A stretch of DNA of 46,199 nucleotides from Gordonia lacunae (GTDB lineage Bacteria; Actinomycetota; Actinomycetes; Mycobacteriales; Mycobacteriaceae). Position 1 is the stretch's first letter. Each line of letters begins with the position of its first letter. This document shows positions 33,852 through 42,097 of this stretch, piece by piece. The notes under the pieces are model-generated. The model was not told the origin of the DNA. It was given only the letters and a program-made list of their open reading frames with translations, and did no database searches. The DNA is taken from assembly GCF_002149015.1 (NCBI RefSeq), contig NZ_NGFO01000036.1:1-46199 (forward strand), in the 5' to 3' direction. Made by a program: the position numbers and the translations under genes.

Positions 33852-34712
33852 TCAGCCGAGCGCCTGCGCGATGATGTCCGCGACGGGGGTCGACGACCGG
33901 CCGATGAGCGACTGCAGATCGCCGGAATCGGTGTCCAGCTCACCGCGGCCGATACCCGCGTCCGAGCTGGCCAGCATGGTGGCGACCGGTTCGGGCAGAC
34001 CCGCGCCCACGAGGGTGGCCTGGTAGTCCGCTTCGGAGAGATCGCGGTATTCGACGGTCGCACCGGAGGCCTCACCGATCGCGCGGGCGAACTCGGCGTA
34101 CGTCAGCCGCTCGTCGCCACCCAGCTCGTAGACCTTGCCGGCCTGATCGGAATCGGCGGTGAGTGCAGCCGCAGCCGCGGCTGCGTAATCGGCGCGTGCG
34201 GCGGCCGCGAGCCGTCCTTCGCCGGCGGCACCGAAGAGAGTCCCGGTCGACACCGCCTGCGGGATGGCCGCCAGATAGTTCTCCCAGTACCAGCCGTTGC
34301 GCAGGATCACGGCGGGAACGGACGATTCGCGCAGCCGGGCTTCGGTGGCGACGTGCTCGGGAGCCAGGCTCAGACCGCTCGTATCCGCGTGCAGCAGGCT
34401 CGTGTACGCGATGAGCGCGACACCGTTGGCTTCGGCGGCCTCGATCACGTTGGTGTGCTGGGCGAGACGCTGCCCGACCTCTGACCCCGAGATGAGCAAC
34501 AACTTGTCGACTCCCGCGAGCGCGTTCCGCAGCGAGTCCGGATCGTTGTAGTCGGCGACGCGGACCGTGATGCCCTGTGTCGCAAGCTTCGACGCCTTCG
34601 ACTCGTCACGCACGATCGCGACGACGTCGCCGGGCGCGACGCCGCGAGCGAGTAGTTCCTCGATCACGAGGCCGCCGAGGTGTCCTGTCGCGCCGGTCAC
34701 TGCTGTGGTCAT
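33852..34712 (-). CDS. NAD(P)-binding oxidoreductase, QorB-like
   Basis: A 286-residue atypical SDR: TGATGHLGGLVIEELLARG (cofactor motif at residues 6-13), LAGVDKLLLISGSEVGQRLAQHTNVIEAAEANGVALIAYTSLLHAD, then PAVILRNGWYWENYLAAI. The pattern equals E. coli QorB (YtfG), an NADPH:quinone reductase, including the HTNVIEAA and NGWYxENY segments. ATG 34712. It is divergent from an HxlR regulator exactly as ytfG is from ytfH/qorR-type genes, so redox- or quinone/electrophile-controlled expression is likely. Confidence 0.9.
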   Translation of the reverse strand: MTTAVTGATGHLGGLVIEELLARGVAPGDVVAIVRDESKASKLATQGITVRVADYNDPDSLRNALAGVDKLLLISGSEVGQRLAQHTNVIEAAEANGVALIAYTSLLHADTSGLSLAPEHVATEARLRESSVPAVILRNGWYWENYLAAIPQAVSTGTLFGAAGEGRLAAAARADYAAAAAAALTADSDQAGKVYELGGDERLTYAEFARAIGEASGATVEYRDLSEADYQATLVGAGLPEPVATMLASSDAGIGRGELDTDSGDLQSLIGRSSTPVADIIAQALG

Positions 34713-34749
34713 TGTGTCCTCTTCTCTTCTGGGTTGGTGACCACAGTAT

Positions 34750-34770
34750 GCACTAACTTTTCGTAAGTGC
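34750..34770. promoter_or_regulatory. Operator-like inverted repeat between qorB-like and hxlR genes
   Basis: GCACTAAC-TTTTC-GTAAGTGC has 8-bp arms with one mismatch and lies midway between the two divergent starts. It is the expected place for HxlR/QorR binding. Confidence 0.6.
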
Positions 34771-34818
34771 AACATCAACTGTTAGCAAGATCTCGCCCCT
34801 TCGGCTACCGTTGAACCC

Positions 34819-35211
34819 GTGACCGAGATCAGCGACCAGTCCCTCGAGGCGGACGTCTTCGCCCGGGACTGCTCGTCCCGGACGACGCTGCAGGCCGTCA
34901 CCGGACGCTGGGGCAGCCTCGTCCTGATCGCCTTGGGCGAGAGCAACTATCGGTTCAGCGCGCTACGGCGGCGCGTCGACGGCGTCAGTGAGCGGATGCT
35001 GTCGCAGACCCTCCAGAACCTCGAGCGCGACGGCATGATCGTGCGCACCGTCCTCGAGGCCATCCCACCGAAGGTCGAGTACCACCTCACCCCGCTGGGT
35101 CGGCAGGTCGCCGACCACCTGAGCGGACTCATCGAACTCGTGCAGGACAACATGCCCGCCGTCCGGGACGCCCAGGCCCGCTACGACGAGCGACGCGGGG
35201 CCGGAGACTGA
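34819..35211 (+). CDS. HxlR-family transcriptional regulator
   Basis: A 130-residue winged-helix regulator with RDCSSRTTLQAVTGRWGSLVLIALGESNYRFSALRRRVDGVSERMLSQTLQNLERDGMIVRTV and IPPKVEYHLTPLGRQV, the HxlR pattern. The conserved N-terminal Cys in DCSSR is the position that senses thiols or quinones in YodB/QorR/HypR proteins, so a redox switch is plausible. The GTG start at 34819 is divergent from the QorB-like gene, with an inverted repeat between. It probably represses that gene and itself. Confidence 0.9.
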   Translation: MTEISDQSLEADVFARDCSSRTTLQAVTGRWGSLVLIALGESNYRFSALRRRVDGVSERMLSQTLQNLERDGMIVRTVLEAIPPKVEYHLTPLGRQVADHLSGLIELVQDNMPAVRDAQARYDERRGAGD

Positions 35212-35271
35212 AATCCATCTCGTCGGGTACATGTGGACACGTAGGAGTTCGACGACGAGAGGAGCGACCCG

Positions 35272-35460
35272 ATGACGTCACCGGAAGCCGACCTGCCGAT
35301 CGAGGCCAACGAGGCCGATGCGATCGAGCAAGCCCAGCCGACGGACCCCGACACCGCCTCCGGACCGGAGCCTACGGTGCCCTTCGACGCCGATGCCGCC
35401 GACGCCGCCGAGCAGGCCGTCGAGGTCGACACCGACCCCGAGGACTACCCCCGCGAGTAG
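35272..35460 (+). CDS. Small acidic protein of unknown function
   Basis: A 62-residue, very acidic protein (SPEADLPIEANEADAIEQAQPTDPDTASG, then DADAADAAEQAVEVDTDPEDYPRE) with one Lys/Arg-poor chain and no hydrophobic core, so probably disordered. I do not recognise a family. Reality is supported by GAGAGGAGCGA just before the ATG, strong third-position G/C, and a terminator 24 bp after the stop. Confidence 0.6.
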   Translation: MTSPEADLPIEANEADAIEQAQPTDPDTASGPEPTVPFDADAADAAEQAVEVDTDPEDYPRE

Positions 35461-35483
35461 GCCGGTCGTCCACCCGGTACGCG

Positions 35484-35520
35484 AAGGGCCCATCATCTGC
35501 TCAGCAGGTGATGGGCCCTT
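35484..35520. terminator. Hairpin after the small acidic gene
   Basis: Arms 35484-35501 and 35503-35520 pair almost perfectly, with one G-T-type pair, at AAGGGCCCATCA...TGATGGGCCCTT. It lies between convergent genes and can serve both. Confidence 0.85.
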
Positions 35521-35529
35521 CCGTTCGCG

Positions 35530-36591
35530 TTATCGGCTCTTGCTCGTCGCCGAGCGCCGATCGCCATCGTCGTCCCGCTCGAAACGCTGGCGTTGCCGAG
35601 CCCCATAAGTCGCTGCCCGGACGGCGTCGTCATCCTCCATGCCTGAACCGAGCGCACCGCCCAATGTCGCCACCGATGCCACCAGCCACGCCATCACCAC
35701 CAGAGTCCAGAAGTCCACCGGATCACCGATCTGGTCGGTGACCATGTCGGGCGGTATCGTCCACCACGCTGTGAGGAGCAGCAGGAAGAACACGACTACG
35801 TAGAAGACGATGACACCGATCGTCAGGGTGACGACGGTGGACATGTTGTACAGCACCGCCCGTTCGCGCTCTTCCCGCGACGGCGGCCGTTCCCACAGGT
35901 CGTGCTCGATGATCAGCCAGGCGATCAGCGCGGCAATCGACAGAACAGTGGCCACACTCAGTCGCCACGGCCCCATCATGTCGGACAATTGCCACATGGT
36001 CCCGTATGCGAGACTCACTGCGCCGGTGGCGAAAGCAGCCATCATCACCTTCGACATACCGGCGACCACGCGCCACGGCCGATTGGCGTAGACCATGCCC
36101 GCGAGCAGCCGAAGACGCGACAGTCTGGACGGCGCGAGATAGTGCACGACGTCGTCGTCCTGCACCCGATGAATGCGTTCAGTTGCCGGCTGTTCACCCG
36201 GTTCGCTGGACACCTCGGCAACGACCATTCGCGCCAGATCCCTCGTGCGGCGATCGACGGATGCAGCCCCCATCCCCGGAATCGAGATCACCCCCAGCCG
36301 TTTCGAGAGGTGGATCTCGGCGACGAGCGGGGTCGTCCCCGATCGGCGCACGAGGTCGGTGAGGTAGATGACGACGTCCTCGCTCGCGGAATCGGGATCC
36401 ACCGTGCCGACCACGTCGGAGAAGTCGGTGTCTTCGTCGATCGGATACGCGTGACTTCGGGTCGAGACCTGCCGGCCGACGGCGCTTTCGCTGTCCGCCG
36501 ACAAGGATTCGGACAGCCGCTTGCCGATCGCCTCCGTCGCACCGGGATCGGCGATCACCAGAACAGATTGTGACGACGGGTCTGTGTGCAT
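35530..36591 (-). CDS. Four-helix membrane protein with a cytosolic N-terminal domain
   Basis: A 353-residue protein. The first 170 residues are soluble: SVLVIADPGATEAIGKRLSESL, then DVVIYLTDLVRRSGTTPLVAEIHLSKRLGVISIPGMG, an alpha/beta pattern. Four membrane helices follow: VMMAAFATGAVSLAYGTMW, RLSVATVLSIAALIAWLII, VVTLTIGVIVFYVVVFFLLLL and TLVVMAWLVASVATLGG. The C-terminus is charged. I do not recognise a named family. ATG 36591 begins at the soluble domain; the frame extends to 36696 across repeat-like sequence without a ribosome-binding site. No partner gene is evident; a tRNA lies upstream. Confidence 0.75.
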   Translation of the reverse strand: MHTDPSSQSVLVIADPGATEAIGKRLSESLSADSESAVGRQVSTRSHAYPIDEDTDFSDVVGTVDPDSASEDVVIYLTDLVRRSGTTPLVAEIHLSKRLGVISIPGMGAASVDRRTRDLARMVVAEVSSEPGEQPATERIHRVQDDDVVHYLAPSRLSRLRLLAGMVYANRPWRVVAGMSKVMMAAFATGAVSLAYGTMWQLSDMMGPWRLSVATVLSIAALIAWLIIEHDLWERPPSREERERAVLYNMSTVVTLTIGVIVFYVVVFFLLLLTAWWTIPPDMVTDQIGDPVDFWTLVVMAWLVASVATLGGALGSGMEDDDAVRAATYGARQRQRFERDDDGDRRSATSKSR

Positions 36592-36649
36592 GCAGGGGCG
36601 CCTACCCCCGCCGTCGGGCCGCGAAACGAACGGTGGTCCGAAAGCAGAA

Positions 36650-36681
36650 AGCCCGTCGCCTGCTCTTGCAGGTGACGGGCT
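36650..36681 (-). terminator. Terminator of tRNA-Asn
   Basis: Arms 36650-36663 and 36668-36681 (AGCCCGTC...GACGGGCT) pair with one mismatch. On the minus strand they are followed by TTTCTGCTTT. It begins 7 nt after the tRNA 3' end. Confidence 0.8.
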
Positions 36682-36687
36682 GTTCTG

Positions 36688-36760
36688 CTCCCCCAACTGG
36701 ACTCGAACCAGTAACCGTTCGATTAACAGTCGAATGCTCTGCCAATTGAGCTATGGGGGA
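36688..36760 (-). tRNA. tRNA-Asn (anticodon GTT)
   Basis: On the minus strand the acceptor arms are TCCCCCA and TGGGGGA with discriminator G. The D-arm is GCTC-AATTGGCA-GAGC. The anticodon stem-loop reads TCGACTGTTAATCGA with anticodon GTT. The T-arm is CTGGTTCGAGTCCAG. CCA is not encoded. Confidence 0.95.
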
Positions 36761-37057
36761 TTGCCGCGGCCCTGTTCGGCACCCTCAGGGGCTTCACCAG
36801 AACCGAGGTCAGACTCTAGCGCATCGTCGCGCCGGAGAACAAAACGCGCGGTCAGCCGTCTAGGCGTGGCGGTGACCGACTGACCGTCGACCGCGATGGG
36901 ACGAACGCGCGACACCTTCATCTGAGTGTTCGTCGCCGGCCGCTTGCGAGCCCCGTGGCCCGCCGCGCCAGATGGTCGACACTTGTGCACGCACGCGTCT
37001 CCGAGCGTTCCCCGGGTGTGCGGTAGTGTCCTCTCCCGCAGGACGCAAGACCTGCGC
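36761..37057. other. Gap between two divergent tRNA genes
   Basis: These 297 bp hold the promoters of the two tRNAs. TAGTGT at 37024-37029 is a possible -10 for the plus-strand tRNA. CCCGCAGG and CCTGCGCGGG (about 37035-37060) could pair just before it. No gene was accepted here. Confidence 0.4.
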
Positions 37058-37131
37058 GGGGAGTTAGCTCAGTCGGTTAGAGCCGCGGACTCATAATCCG
37101 TAGGTCGCGGGTTCGAGCCCCGCACTCCCCA
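37058..37131 (+). tRNA. tRNA with CAT anticodon (tRNA-Met, elongator type)
   Basis: The acceptor arms are GGGGAGT and ACTCCCC with discriminator A. The D-arm is GCTCAGTCGGTTAGAGC. The anticodon loop CTCATAA on stem GCGGA/TCCGT gives CAT. The T-arm is GCGGGTTCGAGCCCCGC. It lacks the three G-C pairs of an initiator tRNA, so it is elongator Met, or possibly Ile2 with a modified C. Confidence 0.85.
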
Positions 37132-37169
37132 CTCATGAGGCACCGGACTGGTGTACGAGTTCCCCGACG

Positions 37170-37409
37170 TCAGCCACCCAACGCCGGGGGCACCTCGGCA
37201 GAATCGGCCATCACCGAAGACCCACTCAGTGCGTTGTTGGCACGCCGCTCAACGAGCAGTGGCACGAAGTCGCGGACATCGATGCCGTCGAAGTGCCGAT
37301 ACGCGGCCTCGACGGCCTCGGCGACCTCTTCGGGCTTCTTGTCGGTGTACATCCCGATCAGGCGGTGCTGCACCTCGGTGACCTGCCTGCGCTCGTCATT
37401 GGCGTCCAC
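37170..37409 (-). CDS. Three-helix-bundle dimerisation-domain protein
   Basis: A 79-residue protein: VDANDERRQVTEVQHRLIGMYTDKKPEEVAEAVEAAYRHFDGIDVRDFVPLLVERRANNAL. This pattern is common in small actinobacterial proteins annotated as three-helix-bundle dimerisation domains; no function is known. The GTG start at 37409 has GGGAG upstream; the frame upstream to 37553 overlaps the next gene and was not used. It follows the DHFR-like gene by 79 bp on the same strand. Confidence 0.75.
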   Translation of the reverse strand: MDANDERRQVTEVQHRLIGMYTDKKPEEVAEAVEAAYRHFDGIDVRDFVPLLVERRANNALSGSSVMADSAEVPPALGG

Positions 37410-37488
37410 GCTCCCACGGTAGGCAGCCGCCGGCGGACTCGCAGCCGGGAGCACGAACCGTCGTCGACTGTTCAACTCCGGTTCGGGT

Positions 37489-38046
37489 TCATCGCTCCAC
37501 TCGACACCAGTACTCGCTCTCACCGGGGATCGGTGTGAGCCGGACCTCGCCACCGCCGGGCCGGTCGAACAACCGCACGCCCGCGCCGAGAAACACCGGG
37601 ACGAAGAACACGAGCACCTCGTCGAGCAACCCGTGATCGATCATCTGTCGCGCGACATCGGCACCGATCACGGTGACATAGGCGTCGCCCGCGATCGCGG
37701 TGGCGGTCTCGACCGCCTCGTGCAGATCGGACACGAAGGTGACGCCGTCGACGGGGTCGGCGGGTGGGTTGTGCGTGAGAACAACAGCGGGCCCGTCATA
37801 TTCGCCACCGAACGCACCTTCGCGGTCGGTGCCCTTGTTGGGATCATCGCCGCGGAACGAGCGATTGCCGACCAGCAGTGCGCCGGTGCCGCGCATCAAC
37901 CGTGCGGCGGCATCGTCCGCTGCAGTGGACGCCGGCTGCCCGTCGGCGGGCACGTCGAAGAATCGGGTCAGCCACGACATGTCGCCACCGGGTCCGGCGA
38001 TGAACCCGTCGAGTGATGCCGTCGCCGAGAAGATCGTTGTCGCCAT
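37489..38046 (-). CDS. Second dihydrofolate reductase-like protein
   Basis: A 185-residue RibD_C/DHFR-fold protein: TIFSATASLDGFIAGPGGDMSWLTRFFD, MRGTGALLVGNRSFRGDD, YVTVIGADVARQMIDHGLLDEVLVFFVPVFLGAGVRLFDRPGGG, ending EYWCRVER. It probably binds NADPH; the substrate is unknown. ATG 38046 marks the conserved first strand, and the frame reaching 38115 lacks a site. It differs clearly in sequence from the protein at 33082, so the two are distant relatives rather than a recent duplication. Confidence 0.87.
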   Translation of the reverse strand: MATTIFSATASLDGFIAGPGGDMSWLTRFFDVPADGQPASTAADDAAARLMRGTGALLVGNRSFRGDDPNKGTDREGAFGGEYDGPAVVLTHNPPADPVDGVTFVSDLHEAVETATAIAGDAYVTVIGADVARQMIDHGLLDEVLVFFVPVFLGAGVRLFDRPGGGEVRLTPIPGESEYWCRVER

Positions 38047-38162
38047 GGATTCCTGCCTCCGTCGGTGGCGTGGGGGGTGCCGACGGGGTAGACCGGGCCG
38101 GAGACGGATACTCATCGTCCGCCGGCCCCGCGACCGTCGGTGCGAAAACCTACGCGGGTGTG

Positions 38163-40085
38163 TCAGCCCGCGTCGACGATCGGGTCGACAGCCTGTTCCA
38201 GCAGGCTACGACGATAGGCCTCGAGCGCCACGAGATCACCGAAGACCGCGTTGTAGCCGTCGGGGTCGTCGCTGGGTGCCATCCGGCGCAGGCGCGACTT
38301 GATGTCGGCGATCTGCGAACCCACCCACACCTCCTGCAACCGTGCGAGCACGCTGGAGATGTAGCGGGCGATGTTGTCCTCGTCGACCGGCATCGATTCG
38401 ACGGCGAGTTCGGTCACGAGCGGATCGATGATCGGGTCGTCGACGGCATTGCGCACCGCGTCGACCCAGGCCGCGCCACCCAGACCGGACGACGTCCCGC
38501 CGAGCCCGGTCATCGCCTGGCGGATGATCGCGTAGGCCGGCTCGTTGAAGCACTCGACGGGCAGCGAGTCGAACACCGTCCCGGCGATCGCCGGATACTG
38601 CAGCGCCGCCTTCAGCGCTTCCCTCTGCGGCCACAGACGCGGGTCGTTGGGCTGCGGCCGGGCCGAGGTCGGTGCCGCCTCCGCCTCCGGGCGATTCCGA
38701 GCACCGCGCGTGGCGCCCCTACCGCCGGATGGGCTGACGCCCTGTGCCTTCCGGATTCTGGCGCCCTCCTCGCGCACGCGCCCGAGAACCTGGGAGACCT
38801 CTTCCCACCCGACCCAGCCGGCGAGCTGCCGCGCGTACTCGTCGCGCAGCGCGATGTCCTTGATCCGGGCGACCACCGGCACGGTGTCGCGCAAGGCGTG
38901 CACGCGACCTTCCGCGGTGTCGAGGTCGTGTCCGGCGAGCAGCGCCTTGATCGCGAACTCGAACATCGGCACCCGGCGGGCTATCAGGTCGCGGACGGCG
39001 GCGTCGCCCTTCTCCTGACGCAGCTCACACGGGTCCATCCCATCGGGCGCGATCGCCACGAACGTCTGGCCCGAGATCGACTGCTCCCCCTCGAAGGCCT
39101 TCAGCGCGGCGGCCTTTCCGGCATCGTCACCGTCGAAGGTGTAGATGACCTCGCCCCGGAAGTACGAGTCGTCCATCATCAATCGACGGATCAGCGCCAG
39201 GTGATCCTCGCCGAACGCGGTGCCACACGACGCGACGGCGGTGGTGACGCCGGCGAGATGCATCGCCATCACGTCGGTGTAGCCCTCGACGACCACCACC
39301 TGATGCCCCTTGGCGATGCTCTTCTTCGCGTGGTCGAGACCGAACAGCACCTGAGACTTCTTGTACAGCATGGTCTCCGGCGTGTTCATGTACTTGCCGA
39401 GGTTGTCGTCGTCGAAGAGCTTGCGGGCACCGAAGCCGATGATGTCGCCGGCGAGGTTGCGGATCGGCCACAGCAGACGGCGGTGGAACCGGTCGATCGG
39501 CCCCTTGCGGCCCTGTTTCGACAGCCCCGCCGCCTCGAGCTCGCTGAACTCGAATCCCTGCGACAGCAGCGCCTTGGTCATCGTGTCCCAGCCGGCCGGC
39601 GCATAGCCGCAACCGAACTGGACGGCCGCCACCGCGTCGAAGTCGCGTTCCTTCAGATACTCGCGCGCCGGTTGGGCCTCCGGCGACTGTAGCGCGGCGG
39701 CATAGAACTTCGCCGCGGCCGCGTTGGCCGCCACCAGGCGGGCGCGCGTCCCGCGGTCGCGCTTGATGGCGGTCCCGCCGCCCTCGTAGTTGATCTGGTA
39801 GCCGATCCGGTCGGCGAGCTGCTCGACCGCCTCCACGAAACTGATGTGTTCCTGCTTCTGGAGAAAGCTGTAGACGTCTCCGCCCTCGCCGCAGCCGAAG
39901 CAGTGGAAGTGGCCGTGGTTGGGCCGGACGTGGAACGACGGCGACTTCTCGTCGTGGAACGGGCACAACCCCTTGAGGCTGTCGGCACCGGCGCGGCGCA
40001 GGGCGACGTAGTCGCCGACGATGTCCTCGATCCTCGTCTGCTCACGGATCGCCGTGATGTCGCGATCGGGAATTCGGCCTGCCAC
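38163..40085 (-). CDS. dnaG: DNA primase
   Basis: This 640-residue primase makes RNA primers at the replication fork. The N-terminal zinc site is Cys41, His44, Cys62 and Cys65 (GLCPFHDEKSPSFHV, FHCFGCGEGGD). The catalytic core shows RLLWPIRNLAGDIIGFGARKL, then the TOPRIM acidic residues in VVVVEGYTDVMAM and TFDGDDAGKAA. The C-terminal third (about 480-640), after a Gly/Arg-rich linker, is the helicase-binding domain. The GTG start at 40085 gives VAGRIPDRDI. It lies 64 bp downstream of dgt on the same strand, the order seen in M. tuberculosis (Rv2344c-Rv2343c). Confidence 0.96.
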   Translation of the reverse strand: MAGRIPDRDITAIREQTRIEDIVGDYVALRRAGADSLKGLCPFHDEKSPSFHVRPNHGHFHCFGCGEGGDVYSFLQKQEHISFVEAVEQLADRIGYQINYEGGGTAIKRDRGTRARLVAANAAAAKFYAAALQSPEAQPAREYLKERDFDAVAAVQFGCGYAPAGWDTMTKALLSQGFEFSELEAAGLSKQGRKGPIDRFHRRLLWPIRNLAGDIIGFGARKLFDDDNLGKYMNTPETMLYKKSQVLFGLDHAKKSIAKGHQVVVVEGYTDVMAMHLAGVTTAVASCGTAFGEDHLALIRRLMMDDSYFRGEVIYTFDGDDAGKAAALKAFEGEQSISGQTFVAIAPDGMDPCELRQEKGDAAVRDLIARRVPMFEFAIKALLAGHDLDTAEGRVHALRDTVPVVARIKDIALRDEYARQLAGWVGWEEVSQVLGRVREEGARIRKAQGVSPSGGRGATRGARNRPEAEAAPTSARPQPNDPRLWPQREALKAALQYPAIAGTVFDSLPVECFNEPAYAIIRQAMTGLGGTSSGLGGAAWVDAVRNAVDDPIIDPLVTELAVESMPVDEDNIARYISSVLARLQEVWVGSQIADIKSRLRRMAPSDDPDGYNAVFGDLVALEAYRRSLLEQAVDPIVDAG

Positions 40086-40149
40086 GCGACCAGTGTAGTG
40101 ACGCCGGTGATGCCGCCCGGCCGGGTGCTTCGTCGACCCCCGCCCCGGT

Positions 40150-41466
40150 CTACCCGAGGTGCGCCTGGGCCCCCGAATTGTGCTTGTCGGTGCGCTCGAG
40201 CCGGCCTTCGGTCATCGACGCGATCTGGTCGACGATGACGCGCATGCGGGCGGCGTCGTCGGACGCGGCGTTCCACCACGGCACGAACACCGGGTCCAGT
40301 CCCCCGGGCGCCGCCTCGACGAACCAGTTCGCCACGCGATGGACGCGTTCCCGCTGACGACGCTGTGTCGCCTTGTGGCGCTCGTTGGAGAAGATGAACC
40401 GCAGTGCCAGGGTCTTGAGCATCGACACCTCGGCGGCGATGAGCTCGGGCACCTCGAGGTCGGCGTCGTAGCGCGACACCGGCCGGTCCCCGACCACCTC
40501 GCGGGTCCCGGTGATCGCCGCCGACGCGAAGCGGCCGATGAACTCACTGGTCAACCGTTTGAGCGCGACATAAGAGTCGAGCGTGCCGTCGAAGACGCCC
40601 ACCGAACGCACGATGTCCATCCGGTGCAACCGCGCGGCGGCGTCGACGAGCGCCTCGGGATCGAGGCCGGGGAACTCCTTGGCGCCGATGTCGGCCAGCG
40701 CGCGCTGATCCTGCGGGTCCCCGAGGGTCCGCAGATCGATGCGACCGCCGATCACACCGTCTTCGAGGTCGTGCACGGAGTACGCGACGTCGTCGGACCA
40801 GTCCATGATCTGGGCTTCGACGCATTGCCGTGTCCCCGGCGCATCCCGACGAATCCAGGCGAGCATGCCGGCATCGTCGTCGTAGGCCCCGAACTTCCCG
40901 CCGGGGCTACGACGGGTCCACGGATATTTCAGGGTCGCGTCCAGCGAGGCGCGGGTGAGATTGAGGCCGACGCTGTGCCCGTCGGCGTCGAGCAGCTTGG
41001 GCTCGAGCCGCGTCAGGATCCGGAGGTTCTGGGCGTTGCCCTCGAAGCCGCCGTGATCGGCGGCCACCTCGTCGAGCGCGCGTTCGCCGTTGTGTCCGTA
41101 GGGCGGATGCCCGATGTCGTGGGCGAGTCCGGCGAGTTCGACGAGGTCGGGTTCGGCGCCGAGGCCGATGGCGATACCCCGGCCGATCTGCCCGACCTCG
41201 AGCGAATGCGTGAGCCGGGTGCGGGGCGTGTCACCCTCGCGCGGACCGACGACCTGAGTCTTGTCGGCCAGCCGCCGGAGCGCCGCGGAGTGCAGAACCC
41301 GAGCGCGGTCCCGGGCGAAGTCGCTCCGATGATCGGTCCGGGTGCCGGGCAGGCTCGCGACCTTGGCCCCCTCGGGCAGGAATCGTTCGACGGCCTCGTC
41401 GCCGTACGTCGCCACCGCCGGGAGTACGTGACCGACGGTCTCCGGCCCCTGTCGGGTGTCAGTCAA
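40150..41466 (-). CDS. dgt: Deoxyguanosine triphosphate triphosphohydrolase-like protein
   Basis: A 438-residue HD-domain enzyme that splits dNTPs to nucleoside and triphosphate, lowering dGTP. SDFARDRARVLHSAALRRLADKTQV is the family N-terminus. The metal ligands are in TRLTHSLEVGQIGRGIA and LAGLAHDIGHPPYGHNGE, and DWSDDVAYSVHDLEDG carries the last Asp. The TTG start at 41466 overlaps the cold-shock gene's TGA by 8 nt (TTGACTGA); no ATG or GTG fits as well. It is coupled to the cold-shock gene upstream and lies 64 bp before dnaG. Confidence 0.95.
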   Translation of the reverse strand: MTDTRQGPETVGHVLPAVATYGDEAVERFLPEGAKVASLPGTRTDHRSDFARDRARVLHSAALRRLADKTQVVGPREGDTPRTRLTHSLEVGQIGRGIAIGLGAEPDLVELAGLAHDIGHPPYGHNGERALDEVAADHGGFEGNAQNLRILTRLEPKLLDADGHSVGLNLTRASLDATLKYPWTRRSPGGKFGAYDDDAGMLAWIRRDAPGTRQCVEAQIMDWSDDVAYSVHDLEDGVIGGRIDLRTLGDPQDQRALADIGAKEFPGLDPEALVDAAARLHRMDIVRSVGVFDGTLDSYVALKRLTSEFIGRFASAAITGTREVVGDRPVSRYDADLEVPELIAAEVSMLKTLALRFIFSNERHKATQRRQRERVHRVANWFVEAAPGGLDPVFVPWWNAASDDAARMRVIVDQIASMTEGRLERTDKHNSGAQAHLG

Positions 41467-41962
41467 GCACCCAGCCCCGGGCGACGGCGAAGTCGGTGAC
41501 GCGCTGCCGGATCGCCACGATCTGGCGTGCGGTGAGGGCGCCGTCGGCGTCGAGCAGGAGTTCGGTCAGCTCCTCGGTGAAGGCGGCGGAGTCCAGCGAG
41601 CCGCCGGCGCGCGGACGACGGCTGCCGCGGTCGTCGTGGCGTCCGCGGTCGCCCCGATCACCGCGGTCGCCCCGATCACCGCGGTCGCCGCGATCACGGC
41701 CGTGGTGATCGTCACGGCGGTGCGCACGCGCGCCCGCGGATTCATCGGCGGGTGCGGCCTCGGTGACCGCGACGTTGATCGCCTTGGAACCCCGATCGGT
41801 CTCCTCGACGTCGAAGGACACCTTCGCGCCGGGTTTCAACGAGTTCTCGTCGATGTCGATGTCGTTGATGTGAAGGAACACATCGGCACCGCCCGATTCC
41901 GGCGCCAAGAAACCGAATCCCCGATTCGCGTCGTAATGAACGACTTTCCCGCTGACAGGCAC
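41459..41962 (-). CDS. Cold-shock-domain protein with a Gly-Asp-Arg repeat tail
   Basis: This 167-residue protein begins with a cold-shock domain (VPVSGKVVHYDANRGFGFLAPESGGADVFLHINDIDIDENSLKPGAKVSFDVEE), whose RGFGF and DVFLH are the two RNA-binding motifs. A middle part of repeated RGD/GDR triplets follows (about 93-120), coded by an 18-bp tandem repeat at 41635-41700. A small helical domain ends the protein (SLDSAAFTEELTELLLDADGALTARQIVAIRQRVTDFAVARGWVLD). It probably binds single-stranded RNA or DNA. GTG 41962 gives the usual PVSGKV N-terminus; GTG 41974 and ATG 42046 are alternatives. It is first in the operon with dgt and dnaG. Confidence 0.88.
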   Translation of the reverse strand: MPVSGKVVHYDANRGFGFLAPESGGADVFLHINDIDIDENSLKPGAKVSFDVEETDRGSKAINVAVTEAAPADESAGARAHRRDDHHGRDRGDRGDRGDRGDRGDRGRHDDRGSRRPRAGGSLDSAAFTEELTELLLDADGALTARQIVAIRQRVTDFAVARGWVLD

Positions 41963-42097
41963 GACTCCACTCACTCTCTCGTCGCGCGCACGACGGACCC
42001 CATGCCCGAGTCCACGCGACAACTCGTCCTCAATTGTGACAGACATCCGCAGGTCAGGCTGAATCGTGAGCGTACGGCCGTGGCGCCGCGAGAGGCC

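Noticed and set aside
36751..36990. 79-codon minus-strand frame between the tRNAs
   Set aside because: It runs into the tRNA-Asn gene, third positions are mixed, and no ribosome-binding site or family is seen.
37058..37131. Initiator tRNA-fMet
   Set aside because: The anticodon stem lacks the three G-C pairs and the acceptor end is fully paired, which are not initiator features.
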